From: Manihot esculenta | Taxonomy: Eukaryota; Streptophyta; Magnoliopsida; Malpighiales; Euphorbiaceae | Reading direction: 5' to 3' | DNA: 64,000 nt | Assembly: GCF_001659605.2 (NCBI RefSeq) | Contig: NC_035170.2 | Coordinates: 25,772,020 to 25,836,019, forward strand | Shown here: positions 12,885-26,052 of the stretch, piece by piece | Numbering within the stretch: position 1 is the stretch's first letter | How the letters are laid out: each line of letters opens with the position of its first letter | Made by a program: the position numbers and the translations under genes | The notes under the pieces: model-generated | Databases searched by the model: none | What the model saw: only the letters and a program-made list of their open reading frames with translations | What the model was told of the DNA's origin: nothing

Positions 12885-13660
12885 ACAAAGAATCATAAAA
12901 ATCAACCATATCCAGACAATTTTTTTAGTCTCTCTCCTCCAGATGTAGATGTGGGAACAGGAAAATCACCAGACAAAGAATCAAACAAAGTATGAAATAA
13001 AGTACGAAACTCGGGAAGAATTGGATATTCAGCTGAAGCAAGACCAAGCTGTTCTATATCAGTAAAGGATTCATCATACTACTGCATGATGTCCCACTGC
13101 TGAGTGATCCTAAATTTAATCACATAAAAATTGAATTAGTGCAATCCAAGCATATTTAAAAATAAAATTATCTCAAATACTCAATATAATATAGCCAAAT
13201 AGAATTATAAAGAAGAAGAAATTATCCAAATAGGTTTACAAAGAAGAAGAAACTATTCCAAATTATTGATACCCAAATAGATTTACAATAAATTATATCT
13301 GATTAACAATACCCAGATCTACAAGAATAAATTGACAGCAATAGATTAAATAAAAAACAATTCTATTTTCAGTACAAATTGACAAAAAAAATCAGTAAAC
13401 TGAAAAAAACAAAACAAAAGAGTACCTTTGATGGCGCGATGCTTGTCCTTCGCACGTAATCTCTCTTTGATGCTCAACAAAGTCCTTTCACATGCAAATG
13501 TCTGCCACTTGTCAGCAATCATGAAGAAGAAGAAGAAGAAGAGTAGGAGGAATAAGATGTTATGTTCCAAGAGGAGGAGAAAAATGAGAAGAAAAAATGA
13601 GAACGATGAGGCAAGTGGCTGTGACCGGCGAAGAAGATGAATGGTCTAACCGAATGAAAT
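12885..13660 (-). pseudogene. Copy B: truncated leader/coiled-coil unit
   Basis: The minus strand repeats copy A from the leader (about 13660) through the first exon and donor (GTAC near 13424) and a single-unit intron, into the start of the second exon (GATATAGAACAGCTTGG, then GGTGATTTTCCTGTTCCC). It stops at 12885, just where the coiled-coil segment should begin. The first exon lacks about 40 bases present in A and E (the CGGTCGTGTCGCC region). It cannot make the coiled-coil product. Confidence 0.7.
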
Positions 13661-13685
13661 TTAGGGTTAGACTATCATAATGTAG

Positions 13686-13719
13686 TATATATAGGGGCTT
13701 AAAACTACGTAGTTTTAAG
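13686..13719 (-). promoter_or_regulatory. Copy B promoter: palindrome plus TATA
   Basis: The same 22-bp palindrome (13698-13719) and TATATATA (13686-13693) as in copy A, in minus orientation with the same spacing. Confidence 0.6.
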
Positions 13720-14085
13720 GGTGGCTTGGGTTCGTTTTTTTTTTTTTTTCGATTTTTCAATAAAAAATTAAAATTAAATTGAAAACTGAAATTATTAAAA
13801 AATTAAACCCATAATTTGATTTTTTTAATTTGAACTGAAATCTCCTCTTTTCTATTAATTTTTATTATTTAAGTGATAATTTTATTTAGTTTAATTCTAA
13901 TTAATTTCTCTTTTAAGTGATAATAATAAAAAGTGAATATTATATTATTATTAAGTAATTTTTTTGTTTATCCCATTTACTTATTTATAATAAATTTTAA
14001 TGAGTTAAAATATTTATTTTTTTAGAAAAATCAATAGTATATTATATATTAAAATATTATTTTATTTTAATAGTGTATTTCACTG
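13720..14085 (-). repeat. Upstream flank of copy B
   Basis: Reverse complement of about 5040-5419. It ends at about 14085, where the sequence switches to the MATH pseudogene on the opposite strand. Confidence 0.65.
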
Positions 14086-14126
14086 ATTACTATTTTACGA
14101 GAATCCAAATACCTTCAAAAAGGAAC

Positions 14127-14962
14127 ATGCCACCTGCTCATTACACATTAAAGATTGAGTCATTCTCACGATTTTGTGAGCTACTTGAGAAGACTGGACT
14201 TGTGAAGTATGAATCTGATGCTTTTGCATCTGTTGGCTACAACTGGTATTTGTTTGAAATTAATTCCACCTGAATTCACATGAGTATGGAATTGTAACTC
14301 GTTGCCATTTCTATTGCAATATTTAGGAAATTGGTGTTGTATCCTTCTGGAAATGTGAAAAGAGATGGAAGTGATCACATTTCTCTCTACTTGGCAATTG
14401 CTGAGCCAAATGCAATTCCTCCTGGATCCCAGGTTGATGTGATCCTCAAATTCTTTGTTTTTGACCACTTAAGAGATGAGTACTTGACAATTCAAGGTGG
14501 CTTCCCATTTAGTCCATATTCTGTTTCAAAGTTATCTATATGAATTATCTCCATTTTGACAGGCTCTAGGATTTATTATTCTACATATGATAACATGAGG
14601 CGTTACCATTCTTTAAAGACTGAAAATGGTTTTGACCAACTGATCTCACTCAAGATGTTCAATGACTCTTCTAATGGATATCTTTTTGATGATTGCTGTT
14701 CTTTAGGAGCAGAGGTTCATGTTATTAAATATGAAGGTAAAGTGGAGAGATTTTACTTTATAAAAGAACCTAAGGAGATCCAAGGGCAAGTGGCAAAAGT
14801 CTGTCACTCTTTTTAGAATTACTTAACAACAGTGCTCATCCTCAACTAAGAGTGTACTCAGAATATAAGCTGATAGTGAAAGATCAGGTCCAGGAAAACC
14901 ATCATGAGCGTACAGGTGCTAATTTAGATTGTGTATTGGCACAAGTATGTGATTATCTATGT
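14127..14962 (+). pseudogene. TRAF-like (MATH domain) protein gene fragment
   Basis: Three exons join with consensus borders: 14127-14245 (donor GTATTT), 14327-14496 (acceptor ATTTAG, donor GTGGCT) and 14563-14816 (acceptor TTGACAG, then TAG). The spliced frame of about 180 residues reads PPAHYTLKIESFSRF..., ...GYNWKLVLYPSGN..., ISLYLAIAEPNA and ..LFDDCCSLGAEV, a near-complete plant MATH/TRAF-homology domain. After the stop, 14827-14962 in another frame (AHPQLRVYSEYKLIVKDQVQ) resembles the start of a second MATH domain, so the parent was a two-MATH TRAF-like protein. The 5' side runs straight into the copy B flank and the 3' side decays. It is probably a fragment, although the first domain is free of internal stops. 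Confidence 0.75.
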
Positions 14963-15315
14963 GTGTAGGTGTACTTTCAAAACAAAATTCTAGCTAGATG
15001 TTTCAAAGGACATTCACAATTAAATATTTTGTTAATGGAATACTGGTTAGGCGACATTGCTATTCTGATTTCTACCGGCATTGCTGTTGAACTATTATAT
15101 CCACTCTCTAAGGGATTGTTTTGGCAATCTCATCTAGGTTTAGTTGTTTTTAATGAATCAATTGAAAAAGAACAACTACATATCCAATTACTCTCATTAA
15201 ATATAATTTTCAAACAATCCATACTAAACAATAAATACATTAAATTTATTTTCCAACATTCAATATTCTTCTACATTAAAAGTCCTATAATTAGTGTTGA
15301 CTTTAACAGATATCA
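14963..15315. other. No recognisable feature
   Basis: Sequence of average composition between the MATH fragment and the MAD1 fragment. Its open frame has no family resemblance that I can see. Confidence 0.4.
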
Positions 15316-16172
15316 TTGAAATGATAAGAAAGTCGATAATTTGCATAATGCAATTTTAGACATTATTTTAAATTTCACAGATCAAAAGAGTATGTTATGG
15401 GGTTAGGTTTAGTCAAGCGTTTTTCCATTTTCAATTTAGAGGGAAAGAAAGAAGAAGAAGGGAGTAAGTTGCAAATTATTACCAATATGAGCCTTAGAGA
15501 GGCTTTGAGCTATAGTATCGGAAATCACTAAGTCACTGTCTTTGTACTGTTCTCATAATCTTGAAGAGTCTAATGGCATCCCAGCCCCGTACCAATTGCT
15601 CCAATTTGGTTTTAAACTAAACCAAGAACCCTAGATAGGCCATAATCAGAATTGAAGTCTGTTTGTCAATTCAAACTATTGTAAAGATCCTAAATTAAAA
15701 GTTGGCTTTCTTAATATTTTTAATAAGGCGTAAGTTTCTGTGTGAATAGGCACTATACCTTTTCTTTAGTCATGTGTAACCTTAGAGGACTAGATTGCCC
15801 TATCATAAAGTCTGAACTAATTGTTGGAAATTTAATGCTTTGAGTTTGATGCACTGCTTTGGAAGCATACCCAATTGGCTATCAGGCATCGCTGCAGTGT
15901 CAGGCACCAAAAGTAATATCTTGTAGTTTTTGTGATTGGATTAATGGTCTCAGTAGGAAAATTTATTGGGTTCATTTCTTTTTCTTGGTCGTTATTTTCT
16001 AGCTTCTACTCTTGATTTGCATTGGTGCCATGTTGTGGCAGCTGTATTTTTATAAGAGTGACAACTCTTCACCTTATTAACTTAATTGCAGCTTCCTTGA
16101 GCAATGCAGAGAAGCAAGTTTGTGATTATCAATCTAAGTTGGAGAATTTAAATGAGAACTTCTGCAAAGTTG
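15316..16172 (+). pseudogene. MAD1 intron 1 and exon 2 fragment
   Basis: From 15316 the sequence follows 48246-49057 (intron 1 of the MAD1 copy at 47354), including TTTTAGACATTATTTTAAAT and a stretch around CCAATTGCTCCAATTTGG. It ends with acceptor TTAATTGCAG at 16091. The next 81 bases (16092-16172) encode SLSNAEKQVCDYQSKLENL.., which fits the segment of plant MAD1 just after the N-terminal QCRQM..; the first codons of the exon seem lost. No exon 1 lies upstream and no exon 3 was found downstream, so this is a duplicated fragment. Confidence 0.7.
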
Positions 16173-16224
16173 GTGGTTACATGAAGATGATAATCTAAAT
16201 TGTATCCCGAAATAGCTTTGGTTC

Positions 16225-16720
16225 AAAACTTTGCTTATCTAGAAATTTCAATGCATTTTATGAAATAGTCCAAATTGATTCAAATAATTTTTAGACCCAC
16301 TTTTTATTTGGCTATAAATGGTTAACTTAAGTTATTTAGTGCTAGCTATTACATACAATTTAGATTTTCTATAATCTGCCGATGTGGGATGGAAGCGGCC
16401 GCGACGTCACACTCTCCCCTGCTAAATTTGTGACGTTCTCGTCAGAGTTAAACCAAGTACAATTGCTAAACCAGAACTGAACTCTTGAGTATTGTGATCG
16501 GGCGGCTCCACCTCGTTTCACACGGGAAGCTGCTAGCTCTGCACAATTTTTCTGATTCAGAGATACCAATTGAAACAGTCCGAACTGACCCAAATAATTT
16601 TTGCACGTACTTTCCACTTGATTTAAAATGGTTAACCAAAGTTATTTAATAATTTTATGCTAACTATTATATACAATTTAAATTTTCTATAATTTATCAA
16701 TGTGGATGGAAGCCGCAGCG
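16225..16720 (+). repeat. Diverged direct repeat pair
   Basis: About 170 bases at 16225-16395 (AGTCCAAATTGATTCAAATA... through GATGTGGGATGGAAGCGGC) recur at about 16545-16720 (AGTCCGAACTGACCCAAATA... through AATGTGGATGGAAGCCGC). A GC-richer spacer lies between them. They could be terminal repeats of a small unknown element. No coding is seen. Confidence 0.55.
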
Positions 16721-18964
16721 GTAGTAGCTGAACATCACATTTTATGTATGCTTTTAGTTGTCATGCTTTTCATGCATATCCCTGTTTGGTGTCATTAACA
16801 GCATATTAAGCAAAACTAAGCTTGACCTGAGACTCTGTCTTCTTAAACCTTAGTTTACAAATTTGAATCATTCTAGATAATCTTAGTGTTCTTGAACTTA
16901 GTTAAATAATTCCTTCTACATGGATAACTATGGCTGATAGTCTAATTTTGGGAATGCTATGTAATTACTGATAATGAGAGATTGAGAGATTGACAAGTGT
17001 TATTATTAAATTTACACATGATAAATTGACTGAGTAGCACAATTAACTTTGTATATTTATGCCATATGACATAAATATATTTATAATTTTAATAATTTTT
17101 TATTTTAGTTATATATAAAATAATAATAAATATATGTGTAACGAATAAGTTTTTAGCGATAAAAGAAAGTGTAGTTTTCGTAGATATAAAAAAAAAACAT
17201 TAACTCAAATCTAAATTTAAAGTTAAATCTTTCAGTCTTGGATGTAAGGTTTAGATGAAGAGTTTATAATGGAGATTTTCCATTTTGGGGTTTCCAAAGA
17301 ATTTTTTTTCCTTCAAACAAGTATCCAAAGAGCCCAACACTACCTTGGCTTTCCGTAGCACAGGCTTTAAGCAATCTAACTTGAATCCCGCATTCAAAGC
17401 TTTTTTTTTTTTATTATGGTTTCTAACTCATTGGGACTCGTCGATTTTCAAGTTTTATTCTTAAGGATACCCAAATCAGAAATTTTTATCAATTTAGGGT
17501 TAAAAAAAAATTATCAATTTAAAATTGAAAAAAATATATTTATAAATTTAGAATTTAATCATGGTGCCACGATAAAAAAATTGATGTCTGGTGCTATTTA
17601 AAATAGCGCCATGCATTATCTTCTTATTATTTTTATAAATGGTCTGGCGCTGCTGTGATGGTGCAGCCATGGTTTAATTTTTTTTTATTTTTTTAATTAT
17701 TAAAATATTATAATTATATTAATTAATATATTATTTTTATATTATATTTTTTTATTATCATAAATTTTTTATAATATATTTTATTAATTTTAATATATTA
17801 TTATAATAATATTATAATTAAATAATATTAATTATAAATTTATTTACCTATTATTAAATATATATAAAAGAGTACTAAATTAAATAATTAATAAAAATTA
17901 GATTAATTAATTAATTAATTAATATGGATGTGTAAAATTATAAAAATTAAATTTATTTTTTGTTGGACTCCTATTGTGCAGGCGTACGTAATTACAGAAT
18001 AATTTTAATTTTATGGTAAAATATATAATCACAAAATAATATTAATTTTATAATATTGAAATTATATAAGGTTAGTAATATTTTTAATTTAAATATTAAT
18101 AATAAAATATATTAAATATAATTGTAAAATAAAATTATATTGTAATTAAATGTTATACGCAATCACTCCGATTATTTATAATTTATAAAAAATAATAAAT
18201 TTAATTAATTTATTCTGCAATTAAATCAATTAATTTATTTATTTTTTCTTGATAAATTATAAACAATTCAGTGTTCTCATATAACATCTAATAGCAAGAT
18301 AATATAATAATTTTAAACATTTTATGTGGATTGTTAATAATTTATTAAAAAGAAAAAATAAATAAATTAAGTAATTAAATAATTAATATGTATAATAGCA
18401 TTGAATTAAATAATTAATAAAAGTGAGTCGTATATAATTATAGAATAATATTAATTTTATGACACTGTATATAATTATAAAATAATATTAATTTTATAAC
18501 ATTGAAATTATATAAAATCAGCAATATTTTTAATTTAAATATTAATAATAAAATATATTAAATATTAATATATAAAATATATTGATATTTAAAATTATAA
18601 AATAAAATTATGTTTTGATTAAATGTTGTATGCGATCATCCAATTATTTATAATTTATTACGAATAATATATTTAATTAATTTATTTTGTGATTAGATTA
18701 ATTTATTTCTTTTTAATAAATTATAAACAATTTAATGTTTTCATATTTGATTATAATATATTACGCCACATTTTTTAATAATATATTTGCATTGGTCCAG
18801 TCATATTTGATTATAACATCACATTTTTTTTAAATAAAATAATATCTTACGTCAAACACCATTTTTTATCGCTATTTGACGGTTAAATTTTAACTCTATA
18901 AATATATTTTCTTCAATTCTAAATTGACAAATTTTTTTTATTTTCAACCTTAAATTAACAAAAA
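16721..18964. other. AT-rich non-coding DNA with a 290-bp direct repeat
   Basis: No gene is seen. About 17995-18290 recurs at about 18440-18755 with moderate divergence; both contain ATTTTTAATTTAAATATTA followed by TTATAAACAATT. A short GC-richer patch at 17545-17680 has repeated GGCGC and ATGGTGC words of unknown meaning. Confidence 0.55.
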
Positions 18965-19550
18965 AAATATTTATGAATCACTAGACAAAAACATCAATAG
19001 AAGTATGAATCTCAGGAAGAATTGAATATTCAGCAAGAGTTGTAGGGCCACGCTGTTCTACGTCAACATGCCAGCATACTCTTTGTCTGACACTGAAAAT
19101 TAATACTGGCATCATTTTCCTGTGTCATTAGTTCTCTTGTCTATGACATTAATACCATCTGTGTGGTCTTTTTCTTCTGCTTGACCACTTTTCTCTTGTG
19201 GAATAACATCACCGTGAACCATACCATCTCCTTCATTGACACCACAAATGGTCACCTCAGTCTCACCTTCCTTTTGAGTTCCATCTCCCTCACTAATGTG
19301 AGCTCTAGTGCTCTGGGTAATGAATTTTCCTTTAATTATATTGCTACACTCCCCTTTTTCATAAATAATGGAACACATGTCAAATTTCCCCTTACCTTTA
19401 GAACGTTTTAGTTGAAAAGTATCCCAGTAGACCTAATATGTGCCCGCTTGTTCCTTTGCTTAGGCTGGGAAGGCAGCTCCAATTCCCATGCTGACACTCT
19501 TTCTAGAAGAAAGGGTGGACAAGGTTCATCCCATTGAACCTAGCAAGGAA
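18965..19550 (-). pseudogene. Copy D: ARF-tail exon fragment
   Basis: On the minus strand an acceptor-like CCTTGCTAG (near 19541) is followed by a frame reading VQWDEP, then ERVSAWELEL, then QRNKRAHI. These are hallmark words at the end of the DNA-binding/ancillary domain of auxin response factors. A TAA and a frame change near 19410 separate this from a Glu-rich segment (19112-19378, with KEGETEVTICGVNEGDG). The same KEGETEVAI motif appears in copy F. It ends near 18965 before any coiled-coil part. Confidence 0.6.
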
Positions 19551-21157
19551 CATGAAGCAGCGATAAGACCCATAACACCATAGGAGAAGAATAGCAACAT
19601 ATTAGCTTCAAACTTAGAAGTTGGAAAGGTTACTATCTTAATTGAAACAAAAGCAAGATGAATTTGCAAATATAATAGTCAAATATAGAAAATGTGACAA
19701 TCAAATGTATGGAAGTTGCAAATAAAGTTGTTTTTGGATATTGATGATCTAATATCCATAAGATAATTAGATAATAAAAAGAATTATTACTGTATAAAAA
19801 TAAATTAAATAATGAGTAAATAATTTATCTTATAAATATTTTAAAAAGAATTAAAATACAAAAAATTAAAATTATCTTGAAAGTTAGAAATAAATTTTCC
19901 AAATTGCAAAAGAATAAAGAATAAAAGAATAAAAGAATAAAAGAGATACATGGGTAAGGATGGTTACTATAGAAATAGTATTAAAGGTTGGGGTTTTATT
20001 CATAGGAGAATTGCTATTTGGTACCAGAGTTTATATTTTATAAAGTTAAATTATTTAATTTATTTATTAAAAATAAGATAGTCAATCTATTTTAATATTA
20101 ATTAGAGAAACTAAATAGTATATATTTTAAAATTATATAAACTAAACAATACACATAATTAAAATTACATTAAATAGTATAAATATTTAAAATATGTTGA
20201 TAAATTTTTTTAATAAAGAGAATTAAAAAATTAATTTTATAAATATAAGAATGCTTTAATGGATTAAATTTTAAATAAGATAAACTAATAAATAAAATTA
20301 AGAGATTTAAAAGTAAATTTTCTCTCTCATTTATTTAAGATTGAGGAAAAATTACCTAAATATCTCTAAACAGTTTAAAAATTTTCATATGACCCATGGC
20401 CCCTTGGTCCCAAGTTGCATCCACCTATAGCTGATTGCCACTATTAATGTAGGTTCATAGTATTATTCTTCGTCTCTTGTCGAGACCTAAGGTGGCATTG
20501 AAATTGGTTTTCCAGCTATTTGCATATGAGACAGATTTTTAAGTGTTATGAGATACATTGGTTATTTTGAAGGTTCGTTTTCGTTTTCAGATCATCTGTT
20601 TTCATTAGATACTCTGTCAAACTAATGACTTTTATAATATTATTACCTAATGTATCATACAGAAAATTTTGAGGTAATTTTTTTCTTTTCAAAAGAATAA
20701 AATAAATAATTGAAGCGTGTAAAATGCAGTATTATGATTGAACAATCTGATTTCAAAAATTAAATTGAAACTATATTTTAATTTTTAAATTTTATCGTAA
20801 TCAATAAATTCAAATAATTAAATATTTATATAATTAATTCATTCAAATTAGTGATTATTTTATTTATAATTTTGTTAATTTATTGCTAAAAAAACATGTG
20901 TTTATAAATATTTATATTCTTTTAAATATAGGTGAAAAAATTTTATATTGCATAAACTATACTTTAATTCTTAAGTTTTACCAAAATTGACAGATCAATT
21001 ATTGTACTTTTAAAATTAAATTTTTAAATTTCTAATATATTTAATCCGTTTAAAATTATGATTTTTTCATCTATTATAGATATTAGTTAAAAACTAGTGG
21101 ATAATTAATTTTTTTTTGAAAATATAATTTCTTTTTATAAAAATTTATAATCTATTT
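19551..21157. other. AT-rich non-coding DNA
   Basis: No gene or transposon end is seen. A short tandem of AATAAAAG units lies near 19915-19940. The right end (21158-21168) is the target site of the LINE. Confidence 0.55.
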
Positions 21158-21165
21158 AAAAGTTA

Positions 21166-21180
21166 TTTTTTTTTTTTTTT
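21166..21180 (-). other. Poly(A) tail of the LINE
   Basis: Fifteen T on the plus strand, 74 bases beyond the ORF2 stop, mark the 3' end of the retrotransposed copy. Confidence 0.85.
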
Positions 21181-21254
21181 GAAATAAGAAGAGATGGTAT
21201 TCATGTAAAGAAGGAGCTTACAAACGAAGGAGGTATATCAAACCAAACACCCTC

Positions 21255-24200
21255 CTATGAAGTACTAGAAGCAATCCTAGCAATCTCGTGAGCAAGCTCA
21301 TTACCACTACGGTTTACATGAACAAATCTCACCACAAAACCAGTCTCATTAACTAGAGACTTACAATCTTGAATTATAAAATCAGTACTTGACATATCTA
21401 GAGTCAAATTTGATGTCAACACTTTTACTGCAACAGCACAGTCTGTTTCAATCACAATGTTTCTCCAAGAGGTGGATTTCAACCAGCTAAGGACCTCCCT
21501 TATAGCTACCAGCTTAGCATCTCGAGGGCTTAAAGACTGAGGTATCACAGCCATTTTGCATGCCAAGAACTCACCATTATCACCTCTAACAACTCCCCCA
21601 ATACCTATTTGTCCTGCACTCTTTGTTGAGGCATCAACATTGGCCTTTACCCACCCTACAGGAGGAGCAGACCATGCTCTTTGTCGAGGTTGAGGCTGAA
21701 TCACCATTGCAGGGGCCTTAAAAGCTGCAGTCCATTGCCGAAACAAAAGCTGGGCATTACTCCAAATTTGAACAGCTGTAGAAGTTTGTTGTTGCCATAC
21801 ACATTTATTACGTGCTTCCCACAAACACCAACACAGTACTAAGGCCAACGCAACATCGCTATCATTAAACAAATTTAAAACCTTCCATAACCATTCAGTA
21901 AACGTAGCAGAGGGAGGAGAAAACCAGCCAAGATACGAAGCCCTCCATACTTGCCTAACGAATGGGCAAGAAATCAATGCATGAAATATTGTTTCGGATT
22001 CAACCAAACAAAAGGGGCAGACATCCTGAATAGGTACATGCCTCGATACCAAAACAGATCTGACCGGCAAGATATTACTACAGGCACGCCAAATGAAATT
22101 CTTAACTTTGGGGATTAGCTGAAGTGACCAGATCTTCTTCCATAAATGTTGCTGATCATTCATTGACACAAGAGACTCATCCCATGTGAGTGCTTTGTAA
22201 GCACTTTTTACAGAATAGAAACCATCAGTGGATAACCTCCAATATAAAGAATCTGGCTTTGAAATACTGGGCAGCGGTAAGGATAAAATAAGATTTCTAT
22301 CTCTGTCATTGAAAACTTGTGAAAGCACTTCCCTGTTCCATGTGCCATCTTGAATGAGATCACTAACATAATGGACTCCAACAGATGTTTCAAAATCTGA
22401 TGTAATGAAAGGGTTCGCCCTATCAGGCAACCAAGGCTCAAGCCAAATGGGCACTGCCGAACCACTACCAATGCGCCATGAAATTCCTTGACGAAGGAGC
22501 CCCTGCGATGCACGAATGCTAGTCCAGACAAAACTAGGGTTTGTACCTTTTGGAGCATCTAAGAAGGAGCCAACAGGGTAGTAACGTGCTTTTAATAATG
22601 AGGCCACAAAGGAGTGAGGATTCAAAATCAAATTCCAACCAACACGACCCAACATTGCCAAGTTGAACTCCCTAAGCTTTTTAAAGCTAAGACCCCCACC
22701 AGTTTTAGGCCTTGCTAATCTTTCCCAAGACATCCAATGCATGCCTTTGTCATGATTTTTCCCTTTACCCCACCAAAACCGTGCCATAAGCTTCTGCACA
22801 TCATCACAAACAGATTTAGGTAATAAAAATAGACTCATAACATAATTTGGGAGGGCTTGTAAAACTGTTTTCAGCAAAACCTTTTTCCCTGCTTGAGATA
22901 AGAACCTATGACTCCAAGAATTAAGCCGCTTCCAAACTCTATCCTTCAAAAAACGAAAGACCTCCGCCTTATTTCTACCAATATTCATGGGCAATCCCAA
23001 GTAATTCCCAATTCCATCTCCTTCAACAATATGCAATAACTCACAGATGGCCACTCGTCTAGAGGCAGGCACATTAGCACTATAGCAAAGAATAGATTTA
23101 TTAAAGTTTATAACCTGCCCAGACATCCTTGCATAGCTATCAAGCACCTCTTGAACAATCTGAGCCTCACTAATCTCGGCTTTGAAAAAAAGCAAGCTGT
23201 CATCCGCAAAGAAAAGGTGAGTGATCTGAGGCGCACCAGTAGCAATGATACAACCGTGAAGAGCATTTGCAGCCACTTGTGCTCTAATCATACAAGACAG
23301 GCCCTCAGCACATAGAATGAATAGGTATGGTGATAGTGGGTCTCCCTGTCGAACTCCACGCTGCGGTGCTATAGGACCCAATAATTGTCCCTGATGGAGC
23401 ACCTGATAAGACACTGTACTAACACAGAACATCACCAAATCAATAAATTTAGCATCAAACCCCAAAGACTGAAGCATGAACCGAATAAAGGGCCACTCCA
23501 AGCGGTCGTACGCCTTGCTAATATCTATTTTCAAAGCCACATAGCCATCCTTTCCGCGACGACGACTTCTCATATAATGCAACACCTCATAAGCTACAAT
23601 AGAATTATCAAAGATGCTTCGGCCCGTAACAAAAGCACTCTGTGAGGGGGAGATTAGACTCAGCAAAACAGTCTTCAATCTATTAGTGATCATCTTCGAC
23701 ATAATTTTGTAAAGAACCTGACACAAAGCAATTGGCCGTAAGTCTCCCATATTTGTTGGCGTCTTCTTCTTGGGAATCAGAACAATGGCTGTGTTATTAA
23801 GATCTTGTGGAAAGCGGCCAGAAGCTAAGCAGTTAATACAGAATCGAGCTATGTCCGGTCCCACAATGCCCCAATATTTTTTATAAAAACCCGGGTTGAA
23901 GCCATCTAACCCTGGTGATTTATCTGCCTGCATACTAAAAATGGCCTGCTGAACCTCCTCCGATGTATAAGGGGCAAGCAAAGAGCGATTGTCCTCCTCC
24001 GTAACACCAATCGGTATTAAACTGGATAATTCCAAAGAAACATGTGCCTGTGAAGTAAACAAGGTCTCAAAATAAGTCACAATTAAGTTAGACAGACCTG
24101 GTTCTCCCTCATGCCAAACACCTTGACTATCTTGCAGCTTTATAAACTGATTTTTTCTTTGACGTGCAGTGGCCTTCATATGAAAGAATTTAGTGTTCTG

Positions 24201-25248
24201 ATCACCACCTCGTAGCCATTGTTCTTTAGCTCTCTGCTGCCAATAGGTCTCTCTCTGTTGTAGGAGGAAAAATAACTTTTGGTGTGCCTCATGAAGAAGA
24301 TCACGACCTGCTGTATCTCTTCGGTTGCGGAGATTCTGAATCTGTGTTTTACAAACCTGCAGATCTTGTGCATAGGTTCGCTTTAAATTTCTTCCCCAAT
24401 TATCAAGTCTATTCCGGCAGACATCCGGACGGCTTTGAACAGGTCGATGAGCTTCTGATTTCCAGCAAGAATCAACAATGGAATGACACTCTTCTTCCTC
24501 CATCCATTGATTTTCAAATCGAAACAAGTGAACATGGTCTCTAGGCACATAGGTTCGAATTTGCAAGAAGATGGGAAGATGATCAGAAGAGGAATAAGAT
24601 ATGGTTTCTGCTCTAGATAAATTAAATTGTTGTCTCCATGATTCAGAAGCAAAAAATCGATCAATCTTCTCTTCCACCATCGCACCACCACCACGGCCAT
24701 TGTTCCACGTAAACTCAAACCCATGCAACGTGATTTCATGCAACCCAGTATCATCCAAGACAGACCGAAACCCATTAATCAGATTGCTCGGGTAAGGAGG
24801 GCCTCCACGTTTTTCAAATTGTGATAAAACACAATTAAAATCTCCACAAACCAGCCAAGGGAGAGAAGACATAAGCTGTAATTGTCGAAGCAATGTCCAA
24901 GATTCCCTACGATAACGTCTGTCGGGGTGGCCATAGAAACCAGTAACACGGAGCAAGCCCAACCCTAACACTTCTGCCTGTACATCAATAAAAAAACGGG
25001 ACGAGCCAAGAAGATTGATAGATTGAACTGATTTCCAAAAAAACCCAAGCCCACCACTACGACCCTCAAGATCCACATGAAAAAAACCATCATAATCTAA
25101 CATAAATTTTATTTCTTCCAAGCGAGCAAAATTACATAAACTTTCAATAAGGAAAATAAAATTGGGCCTTTTGTCTCTAGCGAGCTCTTTTAATGTTTGA
25201 ACTGAGCGTGGGAGGTCTAACCCACGACAGTTTCAGCTTATACAATCA
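21255..25248 (-). pseudogene. LINE ORF2: endonuclease, reverse transcriptase, RNase H
   Basis: The frame is open for 1288 codons from 25121 and extends upstream through an in-frame TGA at 25233-25235 to the end of ORF1. Upstream of that point it reads DCIS-stop-NCRGL, so the usual Trp of the endonuclease start motif WNCRG has become TGA. Numbering from 25121: endonuclease (VCGDFNCVLS, SSDHLPIFL), reverse transcriptase (DISKAYDRLEW, GVRQGDPLSPYLF, FADD with Asp 640-641), zf-RVT (LWKKIWSLQLIPKVKNFIWR) and a plant-type RNase H at the C-terminus (NVDAS with Asp 1163). The RNase H residue normally Glu is Lys 1203 (DAKLVAI). The product would copy LINE RNA into the target site. As written, the endonuclease start is lost, so the copy is inactive although otherwise well kept. 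Confidence 0.9.
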
Positions 25249-26047
25249 TTGTTGTCGGCGGGCCTGATCAACAGGACCCACCGATGGTAAATTAGAATTT
25301 GTTGAAGCTGATCCAAATATCTCCTCATGCTCATGCAAATTGGGCTCGTCTAGGCCCATACGCCTTCTCTTCGGATCGGTAACTGTCAGCCCTTCTCCAT
25401 TCCCCCTCATTTCAGACTCCTTATCCTTGGCAGTAGAACTCGAAAAGGAAACTACCTTATCCTTCCCTACATTAACTCCCTCAAATCCTACCTTATCCCC
25501 ACCATTAGTGGACTTTGAATTTTGAAAATTGGCTCCAAATCCCCGCTTTTCCAGGCCACCGCCCTCCGCTGCCGCACCACCTACTGCACCACCACCAAAA
25601 CAACCACCATGACTGCCAAATGGACTGTCCTCCCTTAACCATCGTGCTCCAATATTTCTAATATTCCGACGAGGTTAAGCCCTAGCCTCTGGACCAAACC
25701 ATCGCGGTAATGGGTTCGGATGAGCCTCAATCACCCTTGGACAAAATCTTTCTCCATGACCAATCATCCCACATATGAAACAAAATGTTGGTAACTGCTC
25801 ATAGACAAAAGTAATATTACACCACTCATCTCCTTCTTTACGAATTCGAGTTGTGGTAATAATAGACTTTCGAATATCAAAACGAATTCGAACCCTGATA
25901 TAAGGATTCCAGCTGCTTGAAAAATTATTTGGATCGGCCTCTAGAAAATCTCCAACCTCATTTGCCAATCTCGTTATGTAGTGGTCATAAAAGTAGCCTC
26001 TGCGTAATCCATGAATTTGCAACCAAATGCTCATATAAAACAATGGG
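25246..26047 (-). pseudogene. LINE ORF1, 3' part (zinc knuckle)
   Basis: It continues ORF1 from the far side of the gypsy array: ..PIEV joins PLFYMSIWLQIHGLRRG.. in frame. A CCHC knuckle CFICGMIGHGERFC follows, the RNA-binding part of plant LINE ORF1. TAA at 25675-25677 ends the frame after 242 codons. The same frame then stays open for 142 further codons to TGA at 25246-25248, so the TAA is a later nonsense change in an ORF of 385 codons. The downstream part is Gly/Ser-rich with a basic KRRRMG patch. The natural stop lies beside the start of the ORF2 frame, as is usual in plant L1 elements. Confidence 0.85.
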
Positions 26048-26052
26048 ACTTC

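Noticed and set aside
17995..18755. Centromeric or other satellite array
   Set aside because: Only two diverged AT-rich units are present. There is no higher-order array.
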